Shown: in pieces, positions 62,645 through 64,000 of the stretch | Layout: the number at the start of each line of letters is the position of its first letter | How positions within the stretch are numbered: the first letter of the stretch is position 1 | From: Prevotella melaninogenica | GTDB lineage: Bacteria > Bacteroidota > Bacteroidia > Bacteroidales > Bacteroidaceae | Assembly (NCBI RefSeq): GCF_013267595.1 | Contig: NZ_CP054010.1 | Span: 124,001-188,000, forward strand | Direction of reading: 5' to 3' | DNA length: 64,000 nucleotides | Program-made: the position numbers and the translations under genes | Notes under the pieces: generated by a model | Told to the model about the DNA's origin: nothing | Seen by the model: the letters and a program-made list of their open reading frames with translations, nothing else | Databases searched by the model: none

Positions 62645-63358
62645 CTATAGACGGATAGCTGCAAGCGATGTTCCTGACATAAAGCGATCAAGGTCTACGT
62701 AGCCACGAATACCACGAACTTTACCGCGATCAGAGAACTGCCAGATGTTATGTCGCCCTACTCCCTTGATGGATGGACGCACAGAACTATATCTACCTAA
62801 GAAAAGGAAGTACTTATTGAATCGAGGACTAAGATGAGAATTATAGAAACTTACATGAGAATAAATTAGTGGTTTCTTACCATACTTTCTCTCTATTAAT
62901 TTCGCAAACAAGGCAACGCTGTCTTGTACTTGTTTCTTGCTCCAGCGTCTTACACCATCATGTTCTATGTCAATCATTGGAATTAAATCCTGTTTATGTC
63001 CTCGCATAGCTTTCTGGAAATTGCGAAACTGAGACCTAACGGAGGTTAAGCATGAAAGATAGTGGTAAGAACCGCAACGTAAACCTTGACGGCGTGCCGC
63101 CTTAATGTTCTGTTCGTAGTTTTTATCCTTAATGCTTGTTCCTTGTGTTGCTTTGATGTATACAAATTTAATTTGTTTGTCTTTTGCCACTTCTTTCCAG
63201 TCGATTTGTCCCTGATGATGCGATACGTCAATACCATCATACTGACGTTTGGTGTTTTTTGAAGACTTATGAGAAGATGTTGTTGCAGAAGCGATTACAC
63301 AAATGGCAGATAGGAATAAGATGTTAATGGTACGTGGAAATATAGTTGATTTCATCAT
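62645..63358 (-). CDS. GH25 family lysozyme (N-acetylmuramidase)
   Basis: The 237-residue secreted enzyme has a signal peptide (INILFLSAICVIASATTS, ending near residue 27), a short basic linker and a GH25 barrel. The catalytic pattern shows DGIDVSHHQGQIDWKEV near 41, VYIKATQGTS near 66, SYHYLS near 97 and the acidic pair in MIDIEHDG near 128, with IWQFSDRGKVRGIRGYVDLD near the end. It cleaves beta-1,4 muramyl bonds. Next to a transpeptidase it suggests cell-wall remodelling rather than phage lysis; no phage genes are near. Confidence 0.92.
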   Translation of the reverse strand: MMKSTIFPRTINILFLSAICVIASATTSSHKSSKNTKRQYDGIDVSHHQGQIDWKEVAKDKQIKFVYIKATQGTSIKDKNYEQNIKAARRQGLRCGSYHYLSCLTSVRSQFRNFQKAMRGHKQDLIPMIDIEHDGVRRWSKKQVQDSVALFAKLIERKYGKKPLIYSHVSFYNSHLSPRFNKYFLFLGRYSSVRPSIKGVGRHNIWQFSDRGKVRGIRGYVDLDRFMSGTSLAAIRL

Positions 63359-63433
63359 TTAAATATTTGAAACATTCTGAATAAGATTCTTTTTGAATCT
63401 AAATTATCCTGTAATGATGCTTAAAAAGCGCTG

Positions 63434-63441
63434 CAAAATTA
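63434..63441 (-). promoter_or_regulatory. Promoter -7 box of the GH25 gene
   Basis: TAATTTTG on the minus strand, 75 nt before the ATG. Confidence 0.6.
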
Positions 63442-63486
63442 GTATATTTTTCTTGAACAAACTCATAAAAATCCGATAATAATCAT

Positions 63487-63494
63487 TATCTTTG
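63487..63494 (+). promoter_or_regulatory. Promoter -7 box of cysE
   Basis: TATCTTTG, 29 nt before the ATG at 63524. Confidence 0.7.
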
Positions 63495-63523
63495 CAACGT
63501 AATTACATCTCGATACAGTATCA

Positions 63524-64000
63524 ATGAGTAAACAAGACATCACGCAGCAACTTATACAGACCGTTGAAGAACTTTCTGAACCGGAAGCGTTGCAGGGTAT
63601 TTGCCATGAGCATCGTGATGGAGACCCATTGCCATCAGCTAAAGAATTGGAAGAGATTATTGAACTTTCACGTTCTATTCTCTTTCCTGGTTTTTATGGA
63701 CGTTCGTCTGTTAACTTTGAAACGATAAAATACCAAATCGGTGTAAATGTAGAACAACTGCATAAACTGCTATGTCGGCAGATTATGGCTGGTTTATGTT
63801 TTAATGAAGACTGTCATTGTCCGAATGCTGCTGATACGCGTCGTTGTATGCAGGAAGAGGCTGATAAGATAGCTGGACGTATCATCGGGAAATTCCCTAC
63901 CTTGCGTAAAATACTTTCAACAGACATACAAGCTGCCTTTGATGGTGATCCTGCAGCTGCTAATTTGGGAGAAGTAATTTCATGTTATCCAGCTATTAAG
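63524..64000 (+). CDS. cysE: Serine O-acetyltransferase, N-terminal part (3' truncated by window edge)
   Basis: The first 159 residues are visible. The helical N-terminal domain matches EpsC/CysE-type enzymes of Bacteroidetes: LPSAKELEEIIELSRSILFPGFYG near residue 32, CRQIMAGLCFNEDC near 83, KIAGRIIGKFPTLRKILSTDIQAAFDGDPAA near 115 and EVISCYPAIK at the edge. The left-handed beta-helix acyltransferase domain lies beyond the window. The enzyme acetylates serine from acetyl-CoA as the first step to cysteine. It is divergent from the GH25 gene. Confidence 0.88.
   Translation, partial: MSKQDITQQLIQTVEELSEPEALQGICHEHRDGDPLPSAKELEEIIELSRSILFPGFYGRSSVNFETIKYQIGVNVEQLHKLLCRQIMAGLCFNEDCHCPNAADTRRCMQEEADKIAGRIIGKFPTLRKILSTDIQAAFDGDPAAANLGEVISCYPAIK

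Noticed and set aside
62645..63358. GH25 gene as a prophage endolysin
   Set aside because: It has a signal peptide and no holin, tail or integrase genes are nearby.
1..64000. tRNA or rRNA genes
   Set aside because: I looked for T-loop consensus and CCA-adjacent stems and found no credible cloverleaf; TTCGATTC at about 11115 is part of the small RNA stem.

Overview
The window is chromosomal DNA of a Bacteroidetes bacterium, most likely an oral-type Prevotella (melaninogenica-like group). Four things support this. The promoters carry the phylum-specific -7 box TAnnTTTG, often with a TTG/TTTG box 17-20 nt upstream, and there are almost no Shine-Dalgarno sites. The DNA is AT-rich. The gene content is typical of the phylum: a T9SS plug protein, a PCMD lipoprotein, DUF5715, DUF4301, a Rho with a long disordered insert, and a type 2 PyrF. 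Species assignment is inference. The two edge genes (a SurA/PpiD-like isomerase and cysE) run off the window.

Layout. 0-3.4 kb: periplasmic isomerase and an acyl-CoA ligase. 3.5-5.1 kb: an intact IS66-family insertion sequence with an 8-bp target duplication. 5.5-10.7 kb: CDF transporter, Cof-type phosphatase, trmB, a LytTR/LytS-like two-component pair and ribE. About 10.9-11.15 kb: a structured small RNA on the minus strand. 11.5-17.4 kb: the complete glycine cleavage operon gcvT-gcvH-gcvPA-gcvPB-lpd. 17.6-24.7 kb: an FMN/4Fe-4S membrane protein, aroE, menG, purC, phoH, a DUF5715 protein and rpsP. 25.4-32.3 kb: a full histidine-to-glutamate pathway (ftcD, hutU, hutH, hutI). 33-36 kb: an SDR enzyme and a PCMD lipoprotein/outer-membrane barrel pair. 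36.6-41.4 kb: purM-HARE protein-prfA-membrane protein-pyrF. 42-45.3 kb: kdsB divergent from DUF2520-kdsC-maf-rlmH. 45.6-53.4 kb: gph, mltG, an RluA-type synthase, fabG, a TetR regulator, galE, and a small acidic protein coupled to the T9SS plug protein. 53.9-64 kb: rho, DUF4301, relA, a minimal penicillin-binding protein, a GH25 lysozyme and cysE.

The coding content is ordinary. The unexplained signal is in the intergenic spaces. Nine non-coding arrays (family 1) and four arrays of a second, unrelated sequence (family 2) both repeat with an exact 22-nt period. Both are built from a dyad separated by 5 nt: AAAAG-N5-CTTTT in family 1 and RCAC-N5-GTGY in family 2. All lie between genes, mostly between convergent ends and never in a divergent promoter region. 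Some copies sit inside larger repeated cassettes with conserved flanks. I do not recognise either family from the literature I know. Together with the unassigned small RNA beside ribE they are the best candidates for an undescribed system.
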